Below, one piece after another: positions 37,146-48,100 of a stretch of DNA of 64,000 bases (the first letter of the stretch is position 1; each line of letters opens with the position of its first letter). A program made the translations under genes and the position numbers. The stretch is from NCBI GenBank assembly GCA_022577435.1, contig JAKOON010000006.1, forward strand, positions 430,001 to 494,000, given 5' to 3'. The notes under the pieces are model-generated. The model did not search any database, was not told the DNA's origin, and worked only from the letters and a program-made list of their open reading frames with translations. The DNA is from Embiotoca jacksoni (lineage: Eukaryota; Chordata; Actinopteri; Embiotocidae).

Positions 37146-39562
37146 CACCCCGAGTCGGATCTGCAAGGAGGACGCAGAGACCTGCTGCAGCGGGATTTCA
37201 GCGAGCCTTCAGCTCTGAAACTCATGTATGCACACACAGAAGCCTGAGAAGGTGGAATTAAAAGTTTAAATGCAGCTCAGGAGGCTAACACCACGAACTT
37301 TTTTTTTACACATCCATGTGTCTCGTCACAAGAGAGAGGATGAAAACTGGCTCTAGACTTGGAGTCAGAAAGGAAGAAAACACTCATCTCATATATGAAT
37401 GATGAAACACATTGAGAAAAATATGCAGTAGTAGTTATTTAGCAAATACAGCATGTAAAAAAAAATCTGTATACAACTTTTGACCTTATTCACCCCCACT
37501 GAGTGAAAAATCATGTATGTATAATCATATATATATATATATGCATGACAAAATATTGTCTTATGGTCCAAAAGCAGGAAAAAAGAAACACATATTACAA
37601 ATGTGATAGCTGAAAGATCTCTAATTTTGTCGACCGACATTCATTTTAAATTACATTTCATTTGTTTGAATTAATTTAAAAACAGACACTGAGCTGATAG
37701 TTAATTTTTTTTAAAGGCAGCACGGAGGGAAACCCTGAAGACAAAACACCTCGAGGTGCAAACAGGAGTTTAAATAGCAGTTAACATTCAAAACATTTGC
37801 TTCTTTTAATACTTTGAACACTGGCGCTAATTTATTAACTAAACTTTATATCAATAGTATTAAATAATTGATAGAAAATTATTTTCATCAGTTAATGAAG
37901 CTGCTAAAGAAACAAGCAGACACGGGTATATTTGTCTATAAAAGACTTGAATAAAGTGACTTGGATTTGTGAATATAAACCTTTTTTTTTATGAATGAGG
38001 CACAGATTCATTGAATGTCCCAGTTAACCAACATGCACAAAAGCAGGATCTCCTCTAAGAGGAATGATGCAGCCTTCATTAACACACCTGTGCTTTCACG
38101 AATAACGACAGGTCCAAATGTCTGCGCTAACAAGGTCTACACTGACATCTAGTGGACAGACAGACGCACTGCACGAGGAGAGCAGTCACCTCCTCAACAC
38201 CTGAGTCACGACTTTATGTTTGTGGGAGAAGTGTGGGAGAGTCATCACTCAGTATTTTAGAAAACGACAATGAGTATAACTTCCCAAATTGTTGACACTT
38301 TTTATGCCAGCAGGGATTTCACCACAGGCTCAACTTTTTCTGTTTTTGAATTTTGGTTGGAACGATTTAAGCTCAACACAAAAAAGGTGATCACAGAAAT
38401 CTCATCTCAGAAATAATTGCGAGTTCTATATCACATCCACAAAACGTTAGAAATGTGAGATTTATGAGCTAACGCCTGCACCGATAACAACAGGAAGTGA
38501 CAGAGCGCGCTTACCCTGACGCAGGGATCCCGGGTGAACAGGTGAGGTTAACGATTAAGTCTGGTTTGGTTTCACAGAAAAACAGTGACGCACAGCTGAT
38601 AAATCATATAAACTGAATGAAAAAGTTCCATGTTCAAATATTTAATTAACAAACAAAACCGTGTTTAGTTGCGTTTTGTATCAAGCTCAAACTATACACG
38701 TATTTAATTCAACTAAAACAAAAAGTAAAAACATGAAACCTTGTACTGTTAAAATGTGTTTTTATATGAATATTTATCCCTCCCCAGCGTTAAACTTTAG
38801 TGTTAAAAAATCTTGTATAATATGTAACTTGTTAGACATGTTAAATTATAATAAGATACTGTTGTTTTTTAAGAATGCAATACACTTCTGTACAGGATTT
38901 ATGTGAATCAATTTAAGGCCCTTAGCCACTGCCAAAACAAAAATTGCACTAATAATAAAAATATGGAATTATTCCAATTCTTGCTGAATAAGCAAAAGGC
39001 ACCTAAAAAAAATTTGGATATGAATCTGAACTTTCTTTTTAACCCCAATTCTGTCTGTTGCCGCAACAAGTCTTGCATGAAAAGGGGGAAATAAACAACG
39101 AATTGAATGGAAAAAAGTAAAAGGTTCCCTCTTCCTTCCAAAAGTCAGACTACATGTGCTTATTTTAGAAAAAAAAACCTAAAACATCCTATTTTTTAAA
39201 TGACAAATTTCAGCTTGTTATTTGTAAGGAGTTCATGTTTTTTTTTTTACAAACAAAACACAAACTGAAAGTGGACACCATAACATAGACAGAAGCTTTT
39301 TTTTATTTTCTTTTATGGTTTTAATATTTGTGTAGACGAAGGCATATTTTGATTCTCTTTCAAAAATTACAAGCTTTCACAGACAAGCAGACATTTCTTT
39401 ATTGTATTTTCTCTATGCTAAGATGTAAAAACTCTTCCCTTAAAAACTCTCCATAAACACACCTTAAACATTGCTAAAATGAGAAAAACATTATTACCAT
39501 AAAAACACAGCTCTGTGACCTTCCACAAGACCTCCCCACAGGATATAAAGAAAACACTTGTT

Positions 39563-39573
39563 TTTATTTTATT
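39563..39573 (-). terminator. Candidate polyadenylation signals of the keratin gene
   Basis: Two overlapping AATAAA hexamers (minus strand) lie about 330 nt after the stop codon. Another AATAAA lies at 39398-39403, so the cleavage site used is uncertain. Confidence 0.4.
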
Positions 39574-39900
39574 ACTTCATTCAAATTAAAATTTCAATTT
39601 GCACAACCAGTTTCACAGTGCCGCCTAATGGCTGAATGTGGTACTGCAGGAGGCAGACTGGAGGACTTTGTGTGGCTCTTTTCACTTAGTTTAAGACTTT
39701 AAAAATAATAAGTAAGGTATGATTTAGTACAAACATTTTTACTGACCATGAATCCGAATAAATATTTTCTAACTATAAATCAGGACCATGCAAATATTTG
39801 GCGGAGAAAAAACTACAAACTTTCTTAGTTGGTTAGTTTTAGACTTTAGGAAACAGGGAGGCCTGCTGTTGTTTCGTTATTTAAACCCACATCTGTCTGT

Positions 39901-40004
39901 CTACTGGATGATATCTGAGTCCACGTCTTCTGTGCGGGACACGACTTTTCCATCGACGATCTCCTCGATCACGACCCTCCTCCTCTGAGTTATCACTGGT
40001 TTCC
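39901..40004 (-). CDS. Type I keratin exon 8 (tail end and stop)
   Basis: The exon encodes KPVITQRRRVVIEEIVDGKV, then VSRTEDVDSDIIQ and the stop TAG at 39901-39903. The IVDGKVVS motif is characteristic of the C-terminus of many simple-type keratins. Confidence 0.92.
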
Positions 40005-43000
40005 CTGTACAGGAAGTCAGAACAACACTTAAATCTGTAGAATATTTTTACTTTAATTAATAATATGTTTTGAATAAATATGATGTAAACTTACTTATTT
40101 CTTCTTTCACCTCCACAACTTTTTTCACCTCTTTGATCTGGACGCATTTCCTAAGAAGACAGAAAAGTTAGAAAGACGTGAGGCAAATGTTAAAAGAGTC
40201 GTTCGGCGCTTTTTTGAAACACCTTCATGTGCTTGTGATAAACGCAAAAATAATGGCTACCAAAAAAAACAACAAGTCTTCTAAAGGTCACAAATCAACA
40301 CGTTGTTACTTGTTTGTTCATCACGTGGTAATCGGGGAGCTTTACACGCGTTGCCGGGTGCATTGGACCGAGACAGGTGAGCTGTTTGTGGCTCCAGTCT
40401 TCATGCTAAGCTACGCTAACAGGCTTCAAAATCTCTATTGCTTTCAGTATTCAAACACGAGGAGCTCCCTTACGTGACGCTCTCTCCGTCCAGCAGCCGT
40501 CGGTACTCTGCGATCTCCATCTCCAGCCTGGTCTTGATGTCGAGCAGCCTCTGGTATTCGACCGACTGCCTCTCAATGTCCGTCTTCATCATGCCCAGCT
40601 CGTTCTCCAGGCTGTCCACCGTGGTCTGGAGCTGGCGCAGCTGCAGGCCGTAGCGGGACTCGGTCTCCAAAAGCTGTCCCTCCAGGTTCGATTTCTGCAG
40701 GTGGAGAGGAAACATGAGGTCGTGCGAGCGTTTACGTTTTCTTTCTCCGTGAAGCTGCCCGATGCATACAAATAAGTGCGGAAGCAGATGCAGAAGGTGA
40801 CCGACGGGTTTATTGACGCCTATTTATAGAGCGTGCAGTGAAACATCTTGTAAAATGTGTTACTGCAGTGTTTGTGTTGACGCCGGGCAGTGCGACAGGT
40901 CAGACTGATAAATGTAGAAATGAATGCATGAAGATGTGCTGCAGCTTCTTTAAGGATGTGTGTCTGCAGCAAGCGGCAACCAGCAGTGACTTCAGCCGTT
41001 GGTTTGTGAACGGCCGTTACGAAGCCTCCAGTTCGGATTTTGTCCGTCGCCATTTTGTTAGTTCGGAGCGGTTTGGAGCAGGAAAGTGACCATATTTGGA
41101 CGAGCTGGGGGGGGAGCGGTGGATCTGACGGATCTGTTTTGAAACCTGACGATACTAAGACCCACTAAGAGCTGTAACCTGACTGCACCACAGGCCTGTC
41201 AATCAAACAGACACGCCCCCGAAAACACGTTTTATTGAGGCTTATTTTTTAACTGCCGACGGGATTATTTGCACATGGATCTCCAGAAAACAAATATAAG
41301 GAGCGACTTTAGCTAACAACACCGAGATAACTGAGAATTTTTTTGAGAGAAGTTGAATGGGAGTCTACGGAGCAGGAGGCTTTTTGGAGCCGACCTCTAG
41401 TGGCACTCGGTGGTACTGCAGCTTCAGGCACTTCCGCTTCGGCCTCATTTTTCAGATTCGGAAGCTACAAACACTTTTATATACAGTCAATGGTCCGTAG
41501 ATGTGTCCTTACCAGGCTGAGCTGGGACTGCAGCTCGATCTGCAGGGCCTGCACGGTCCTCTTCAGTTCGCTGATCTCACTTCTGGAGGACTGCAGGGTC
41601 TCTGTGCTGCTCACCACCTGCTTGTTCAGGTCGTCAAACTGGAGGGCATCAAAATGGGCAAAAAACGGTCACTAAGGTATTCATAGCTTGATATTAAGAA
41701 GACATCTTTCTTTAAATGCAGGCCTCCTTCTCACCTTGACTTTGTACCAGGCGTCCATCTCGCGGCGGTTCTTATCGGCGATGCCCTCGTACTGGGCTCG
41801 GATCTCGTCCATGACGCTGCTCAGGTCCGTCTTAGGCCCGGCGTCCACCTCCACGTTCACGGACCCGGAGCTGACTTGGCACCTCATGGCGGCGAGCTCC
41901 TGCAGGCAGGGAGGGGGGGGGGGACAGTCAGAGGTCAGGTAAGGTCAAAGGTAAACCCCTCCTACCCCCGCCGAGAAAAGCAGAAAGAAAGGAGTGGGAT
42001 CTGGACCGCAGCAACACACGAAGAAGAAACACTGCACGCCGAGGGATTTAATTAGAGATTCGATAACTGACATTAGTGAGGTCTCTGAACTGGCTCACTT
42101 TTATGAACATATTTTTCAAATGAACCTTCATGAAATGGCATCGTTGAATTTATGAGGCAGCAAAAACAGACTGACGACGTCTCGTTATCAGACGATCTCG
42201 ACGCTCGTCGCAGCGCCGGCTCCGAAGTGCACGTCAAACTCGAAGGCTCCTCAGACGATCCGAACAAGTTTCGGATTAGCTGCTGTTTGTACAAGCAGAC
42301 GATGTCACATCTCTTCAGAAAATAGTTGACAAACTGTCTCGCGACGGACTCTTCTGATACTGTTCTTCCTCTATGGCGTCGGTGTGACAAGCTCACCTCT
42401 GCGTGGTTCTTCTTCAGGTAGATTAGCTCCTCCTTCAGGCCCTCCAGCTGCATCTCCAGGTCGGACCGGGCCATCGTCAGATCGTCCAGAACCTTGCGCA
42501 GCCCGGCGATGTCCGCCTCCACCGACATGCGCATTGCCAGCTCGTTCTCAAACCTGTCCGGCAAAACAAAAAAGGACGGAGGTTTTTGTTGCTGTGCCAA
42601 CAAAGTTCAAACCTGCAACAACAACAAACAAAACCAAAAAAAACACACAAGGCGGAGCTCCACGGAATCCAGTTCCCCCAGTTCTACCATTGTGTTAACC
42701 GTTAAAGCCCCGTGACAGCGTCCACACTACATAGCCTCAAACGATATCTCTCGGAGCCCCAGGCGACTGCTTTTATGAAATATGTCGAAGCTAATTTCAG
42801 CTGACGGGGATTAAAAAAACCCACAAAAAAACCCTGAAGAAACCTTTAACTCACTTGACTCTGAAGTCCTCTGCAGCCAGCCTGGCGTTGTCAATCTGCA
42901 GCATCAGCCTGGCGTTGTCCAGTGCGGCAATGCTGATCTAAGAAAGACCAAAAAAAAACACACATAGTCAGCATCGTCAGTGTTTTTCTTATCCACATAT

Positions 43001-44014
43001 TAAAACCGCCACAGGTTGTTTTAGCGATTCGTTATCTTTAATGTGGGCCGGCAGGGTTCTGCTGATCGGCAGAAGAGATTTCTTTGCGCCCGACTTGGAA
43101 GTGTTTTCTGAATGGCATCACACCTCACGGTTAACCATTAAGCGTTGAACAGCAACTCTTGGCAGGGTTCGCAGGTTTCTTACAGACACAATATGTCTCC
43201 TTTGTAATGTTTTACGATGATGTGTCACTCCTGATCCACACCCTGAGGGGACGTGGTTGAGTAACCGGTGTCTGCAGTCAGTCAGTCAGTATGTTACTTA
43301 ATGCAGGTGTATTGTGCTGGGAAATAGGGTAGATAAAAAGGATTTCCTGCAGTTTATTTTAAAGTCGGGCCACTTAAGAAAGAAGCTTTAACATGAAAGA
43401 CAAGGAAATCATAACTTTCTCTTTTTTTTTTTTAGTTAAAAAAGGAATAACGAGTCATAAAGAACATATTTATAATGATGGCTAGAGTTAAAAAAAAAAA
43501 TAAAAAAATAAAGGTTTGAAGGCTAGAAGACAGTGTTATGGCATTATTTCACAGAAGAAAAAAAAAATGGGCATTTTGGTTCATATTCATAGAACAGGTG
43601 ATTACGGAGGAGGTGATTAAGGCTCACCTTTTTGCGCAGGTCTTCGATGATGACCATGTACTTGCTGTAGTCCCTCACAGTCGGGGTCTTACTACCGTAC
43701 CACTCCCGGATCTTCAGCTCCAGGTCCGCATTGGAGGACTCCAGCATGCGCACCTTCTGCAGGTACGTGGCCAGGCGGTCGTTGAGGTTCTGCATATTGC
43801 CCTTCTCGTTGCCCATCTCGAAGGTGCCGCCGCCGCCGCCGCCGCCGCCTGCGAGCGCCGAAGCCAGGTCGAAGCCGGTGCCGAGCCCGTTGGAGGCGTA
43901 GGACACCCGGACGTTGTTGCCACCTGCCCCGCCGTACATGCTCGTGCCGCGGCGTGAGCTGACGGGTACGGAGTACATGGACATGGAGGATAGTCCAGAG
44001 CGCACGGAGGTCAT
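39901..44014 (-). CDS. Type I keratin (acidic intermediate filament protein), complete, 8 exons
   Basis: This is a complete cytoplasmic keratin of 432 aa that would pair with a type II keratin to form epithelial intermediate filaments. Exons are join(43628-44014, 42855-42937, 42397-42553, 41735-41899, 41513-41638, 40474-40694, 40095-40150, 39901-40004). Total is 1299 nt and every junction is GT/AG in phase. Lengths 83, 157, 126 and 221 nt are the classic type I keratin rod exons. The head (about 1-72) is Ser/Gly-rich. The rod starts NLNDRLATYLQKVRMLE and ends with TRLEMEIAEYRRLLDGE. The tail contains the VVEEIVDGKVVSRTEDVD-like end common in fish type I keratins. Exact orthology (keratin 18-like or 13-like) is not decided. 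It is transcribed toward the rims1 promoter and divergently from the keratin-like gene at 53688. Confidence 0.94.
40095..40150 (-). CDS. Type I keratin exon 7 (tail)
   Basis: A 56-nt exon encodes KCVQIKEVKKVVEVKEEI. The acceptor is TAG at 40151-40153, the donor GTAAGT starts at 40094. It is found by phase and tail similarity. Confidence 0.85.
40474..40694 (-). CDS. Type I keratin exon 6 (coil 2B and helix termination)
   Basis: The exon is 221 nt, the canonical length. It encodes KSNLEGQLLETESRYGLQL and ends with the helix termination motif RLEMEIAEYRRLLDGE. Intron 5 upstream of it (40695-41512) contains a dispersed repeat insertion. Confidence 0.95.
40975..41495 (+). repeat. Dispersed 0.5-kb repeat, copy in keratin intron 5
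   Basis: This is the second near-complete copy of the family, ending around TTTTATATACAGTCAATGG. It is inserted in the keratin intron without touching exons. Confidence 0.75.
41513..41638 (-). CDS. Type I keratin exon 5 (coil 2)
   Basis: The exon is 126 nt, the canonical length. It encodes FDDLNKQVVSSTETLQSSRS, the SEISELKRT block and ends QSQLSL. The donor is GTAAGG. Confidence 0.95.
41735..41899 (-). CDS. Type I keratin exon 4 (linker 12 / coil 2 start)
   Basis: The exon is 165 nt, encoding ELAAMRCQVSSGSVNVEVDA and the MDEIRAQYEGIADKNRREMD block typical of type I keratins. The donor is GTGAGA. Confidence 0.95.
42397..42553 (-). CDS. Type I keratin exon 3 (coil 1B)
   Basis: The exon is 157 nt, the canonical length. 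It encodes FENELAMRMSVEADIAGLRK through EELIYLKKNHAE. The donor is GTGAGC. Confidence 0.95.
42855..42937 (-). CDS. Type I keratin exon 2 (coil 1B start)
   Basis: The exon is 83 nt, the canonical length, encoding ISIAALDNARLMLQIDNARL and on to FRV. The acceptor is TAG, the donor GTGAGT. Confidence 0.95.
42938..43627. other. Keratin intron 1
   Basis: AT-rich, with no features beyond short poly-A/T runs. Confidence 0.8.
43628..44014 (-). CDS. Type I keratin exon 1 (head and coil 1A)
   Basis: The ATG at 44012-44014 gives MTSVRSGLSSMSMYSVPVSS, a typical keratin head. A GCC/GGC trinucleotide run at about 43829-43851 encodes eight consecutive Gly. Then follows the helix initiation motif NLNDRLATYLQKVRMLE and KIREWYGSKTPTVRDYSKY. 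The donor GTGAGC follows AAAAAG at 43628. The exon is 387 nt, 129 codons. Confidence 0.94.
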
Positions 44015-44118
44015 GGTGACTTCTGGTGTTCGGTCTCAGCTTTCACTAAAAAAAAAAGAAGAATAAAGCCCAGGAGCTGATGTGGAAGAGATGGTGCTGA
44101 GCCAGCCGCGAGGATGGA

Positions 44119-44130
44119 TTTTTAAAGCCT
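44119..44130 (-). promoter_or_regulatory. TATA-like box of the type I keratin gene
   Basis: On the minus strand the sequence reads GGCTTTAAAAAT about 105 nt upstream of the keratin ATG, leaving room for a short 5' UTR of roughly 80 nt. This is a sequence match only. Confidence 0.45.
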
Positions 44131-44739
44131 GGGAGGAGGGAGCGGCCTGGAAGGGGAGGTGGGGAGGTGGGGAGATGTCCGCCATCACAGGTGTGACCGC
44201 GGAGGGCGTGGTGGGGCCGGGATTCAGGTTTACCTTCAGTGTCATGCAACTGCTGTCAGCTCACATTTCCGTTGAAAGGGAGGAATACGTGTGTGGCATA
44301 CTTCAGTCAGGTTGCCATTTTTAATTGAGCATGTCTGATCTTAATCTCAAGTGATTCATTATTTCTTTTAATAACTAATGATGTTTGGCTTTCAATTTTA
44401 AGGATGCCTGTGAAAACTTGCCCATTTTACCAAAATAACAAAAAAAAAGTTTGATGTGCTAGAAAGCTAACATTTGCTAAACAGCAAAGTATTTAACAAA
44501 CATCATTTTTACCAAATGTCAGAGGATCACCCAAGAGGACCATGAATGTCTGTACAAAATCTGACGGCAACATAGCGAATATTTATTGAGATATTTCGGT
44601 ATCGAGCGGTGGACGAACGCAACACAATACGCAGATTTCCAGTGACTCCCAAAAACGACAAATATGAGCAATTTAAGCGCCGACACGTCCGCACACCTAA
44701 ATAACAACGTACCAGATCCTTATGTTTCCTTGCTTATGT

Positions 44740-45170
44740 TTCAGAAGTAACTACGCTTGTGACGTGATTGATGCTGCGCATGTGACGTTACTTGTGAAAT
44801 GCTCAGTACGTCACGTTAAGTACGTCACGCTACGCATGTGACGCTTTATACGCGACACTACGTATGTGACGGTAAGGTTAGGTTAGGTTAGGTAGTTACT
44901 TTATTAATCCCCGAGGGGACATTTTTTTCGCTACAGCAGCATACAGGAAGCAATAGATAATAATAGAATAATAGAAAGCAATAAAATAGCAGTAAAATAG
45001 CAGTAAAAATATAAAATATAAAATGCACAGTATATACAGTATATACAGTACAGTATATATCTATATATATTATATACAACCAACCAATAACAAGTATGTG
45101 AGAGTAATTACGTGAAGCTATATACGTGACGCTACGCCCGTGATGCTCGTACGTGATGTCACGTTACAAT
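44740..45170. repeat. TACGTGACG-type array split by an insertion
   Basis: Repeated variants of TACGTCACGTTA, CTACGCATGTGACGC and TATACGTGACGCTACG occur at 44740-44875 and again at 45100-45170, on both sides of an inserted block that begins TTACTTTATTAATCCCCGAG (about 44895-45090). Confidence 0.65.
44895..45090 (+). mobile_element. Retroelement-tail-like insertion
   Basis: ACTTTATTAATCCCCGAGGGG followed by A-rich sequence is familiar from abundant fish interspersed repeats, probably the 3' end of a LINE or SINE. The family is not assigned. A GTTAGGTTAGGTTAGG run adjoins its left end. Confidence 0.45.
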
Positions 45171-48100
45171 ATGCATGTTAAATAAGTCAACGTTGACTTT
45201 TGGTTTGACGCGGGACGTAAACGCCGTCCTGAAAGTTTGGTGTTTGATCCCGACCTACCTCCTCGGACAGGCTTCCTCACTTCTGACCGCCTCCATTTCT
45301 CCCGTCATAGTTACTACGACCACTAGAGGTCGACAAAAACACATACATGCAGGTTCTTTAAACACCCTTCAGTCGTGAACCGCTGTTTTCGGTAGGAGGA
45401 CGAGCTGTCCCCCTGCAAAGCCCAAAAAAAGTTAAGTATGCTACAGCTGCTGTGTAATCAGTTCACACAATCACACATGCTGTTAATACCTCCCCACCCC
45501 ACACAACACACACAAACACACAAACACACAAATACACACATTTCAACATCAACCTTGTGCCACCAAGGTGCTTGAACACTTCCATGGAGCCCGTTTGTTT
45601 TTTAGAAAATTAGTTTTAATTAAAATTACCATGTCTTTGTAGGTGTTGGCCCAATAATCAGAAACAAGGCAGTTCATTTCTCAGAAACCTCCAGTGTGTC
45701 GCTGCCTCAGGCTGCTGCTGTTGCGCAAGCTGTTCGAGGGTGGAGTTTAGTTTGACGTCAAAAGCGGGATCACAGGTTTGTGTGAATTTTCATGAACTCC
45801 ACAGGAGGTGATGAGAGGTTTGCTGGATTATTTTTTTTTTTTTTTTTTTATTTATCTTATACTAAGATTCGAAACGTAGATAGTTAAAGTGCTTCCTCCA
45901 CAGTCTTCCACGGCGTTATCTCTTTTACAGAAGCAGGTCTCCTGCAGATAAAGATCATTAGATCCTCTGTCTGCCAGTCCGTCAGCATTTTTTTAATAGC
46001 AGATGACTTTTATGTGCAGCAGGTGTATCGAAAAGCACGTTTCTCTTACCCTCCAGTGATGGACACACCACACTGGGCGGATGTATTAGGATTCAGGACG
46101 ACTGACCACAACACGGCGTCCACGAATATCACATGACCCTAAAAGTCTTTGGGAATCTTCCTCTCTGTTTTGCTACCAAGCTTGTCATACCTGAAAATGT
46201 TTCACAGTGCAAGTAAATATTGATCTTGGCCTGCAAAAAAAAAAAATTACAAAGACCATATTATTGCATTTTAAACAGCAGCTTCCGGCCAGCCTCGTTT
46301 TAGATTTTCACAGTTGCTCTGAAAACCCAAACAATTCCCACGAAACCTGTTTTTTCTCAACTGTAGACATTCATCCAACGACATGAACGCTACGCTAAAA
46401 TTATGTATAATTACCAGTGTAAAATGGTTCAATTAGAGATGACATACTGTAATTAATGGACCTGTCATTTAATCGTGGTCTTAATTTATGTCTTTTTTTT
46501 TTCTTTCCCTTTGTGCAGAGTAACTGTTCACTCTTTAGTAATCAGTAATGAGCCACATTTCTTAGAAGATGTGCTGGCATCGAAATGCCCCTTAAAGAAA
46601 ATAGAAAAAAAACATATATATTCAGGTAAGTGTCTTTTATATACTGACATGCAATACATACCAACTCAAACCGAAGTTAAACTGAGAAAAGAGACTAAAC
46701 TTTATGTTAAATGTTTAACATAAAGCTGCTTCAATCAATATTTTTATATTAACAGGGGATCAAATTACTTTGTGTGGTGTGAAAGGGGGTTCACCTGCAG
46801 AGAATTGTCACCCAAATCTGCAGTTTCCCCATTTTAGCAACTTTCAGCTCATTGTTTTGGTTTAACAGCCCACTACGCTGCTCTTTTTACTGTCTATCTG
46901 GTCTTTCAGTTAGAAAAACGGATTCATTTACCTTAAATCGCAGCGTATTTAGCATCTGATAAAGACAGTTTTTCACCTTAGTTTTGGCCTAAAGGTTGAA
47001 AGAAACACGACTGTAAATGATGCAAATGTTTCTCCGTGCCGGCTACAAATAGGAAACAGTTCGCTAATATATCAGCATTGTGCTTGTAGTGAAAGTCCCC
47101 CAAAGAGGCCAAATAGTTAGTTATTGTAGGTTTTCGACTGACAGGTGTTTAAACTAGAGATTGACACAGGATTATTTTTAATTGAGGTTCAGTTAAATTT
47201 AAATTAATTGCAATTCGCAGGAGTTCAAACAAGGGATTTGGGGTCTTGTTATGAAATGAAATCCGGCCAGTGAAGCTCTTTAACTAGGGAATTTTTCAGA
47301 AATTCACATCTCAGTTTAAGCCGCAAAAGCTGTCTTGAAAATAGTTTTTTTTTCTAAATAGTGGACAGAATCAGTTCTGAGCTAATTGCGGCCCACAGCT
47401 CTTTTTACCATGGGGCTTTAGGCCAATATAATTTTGTTGTTTATCATTCGATGACATTAAGATCATTCCCTTCAGCTCTGACGGCTTTGTGGTTTGTCCA
47501 TCTAATGAAATTCTTCTCTCTAGTGGCTCCACTCAGAATAAGCTGACCAGTGCTTATTGATTGTTTGATCCCCTGCCTTGCTGTAAGTAAAAACAAAAGT
47601 GAAAAGTGGCCAATTTTGAACGCGCCATAAGTTTAATCAACACCTGAGTCTCTATTGGCTAAAATGTCCCAGTTGTGCTGTAACACCAGGCCTAACCTCA
47701 GAGATTTACAAAAGCTTTGGGACACCCCGTCCACCGGTGCCAACACCGGCCTCACTGACAGCCTGTAAGAAGCGCTCGATTCCGACTTGTTCGGGCCATT
47801 TGAAATATTTGCCCAACCTTGTTCTGAATGACAGCAAAGTGTGCCACTCCTAGTGTAATTGTTTTTGTGAGAAGCAAGAACGTAGCTGCCCCGAGGTACT
47901 TTTCAAAATGTCAAACAGATTATGACGATGATAACAGTTTTTCAGGCTTGATTTCTTTTTAAATATAATACAAATATTTGATAATTTTGACATTAATTTA
48001 ACTGTTCCCCTCTTGTTAACTTTACTGCTTAAATGATCTTTGCAGGTCGTTGTTCTCATGGAAGCTTAGTTTTTCTGTTAATTCTTCATGCTGTGGTCCC

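Larger units (their letters stand above)
35701..39900. other. Intergenic region between rims1 and the keratin gene
   Basis: It holds the RE1 site, a poly-C run (36019-36040), AT-rich direct repeats around 36060-36280 (TTTTACAAATTCTTTCTCAG occurs twice), the CRE/TATA promoter at 36889-37145, and AT-rich sequence from 37240 that includes the keratin 3' UTR. No further coding sequence recognised. Confidence 0.65.

Noticed and set aside
42073..42603. A 176-codon minus-strand frame over keratin exon 3
   Set aside because: Only 42397-42553 is exon; the rest is read-through into introns.
44872..44893. GTTAGGTTAGGTTAGG run as interstitial telomeric repeat
   Set aside because: The unit is GTTAG/AGGTT of five bases, not the vertebrate TTAGGG hexamer, and is only a few copies long.
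45240..45270. GTTTGATCCCGACC resembling a tRNA B box
   Set aside because: No A box or cloverleaf could be built around it.
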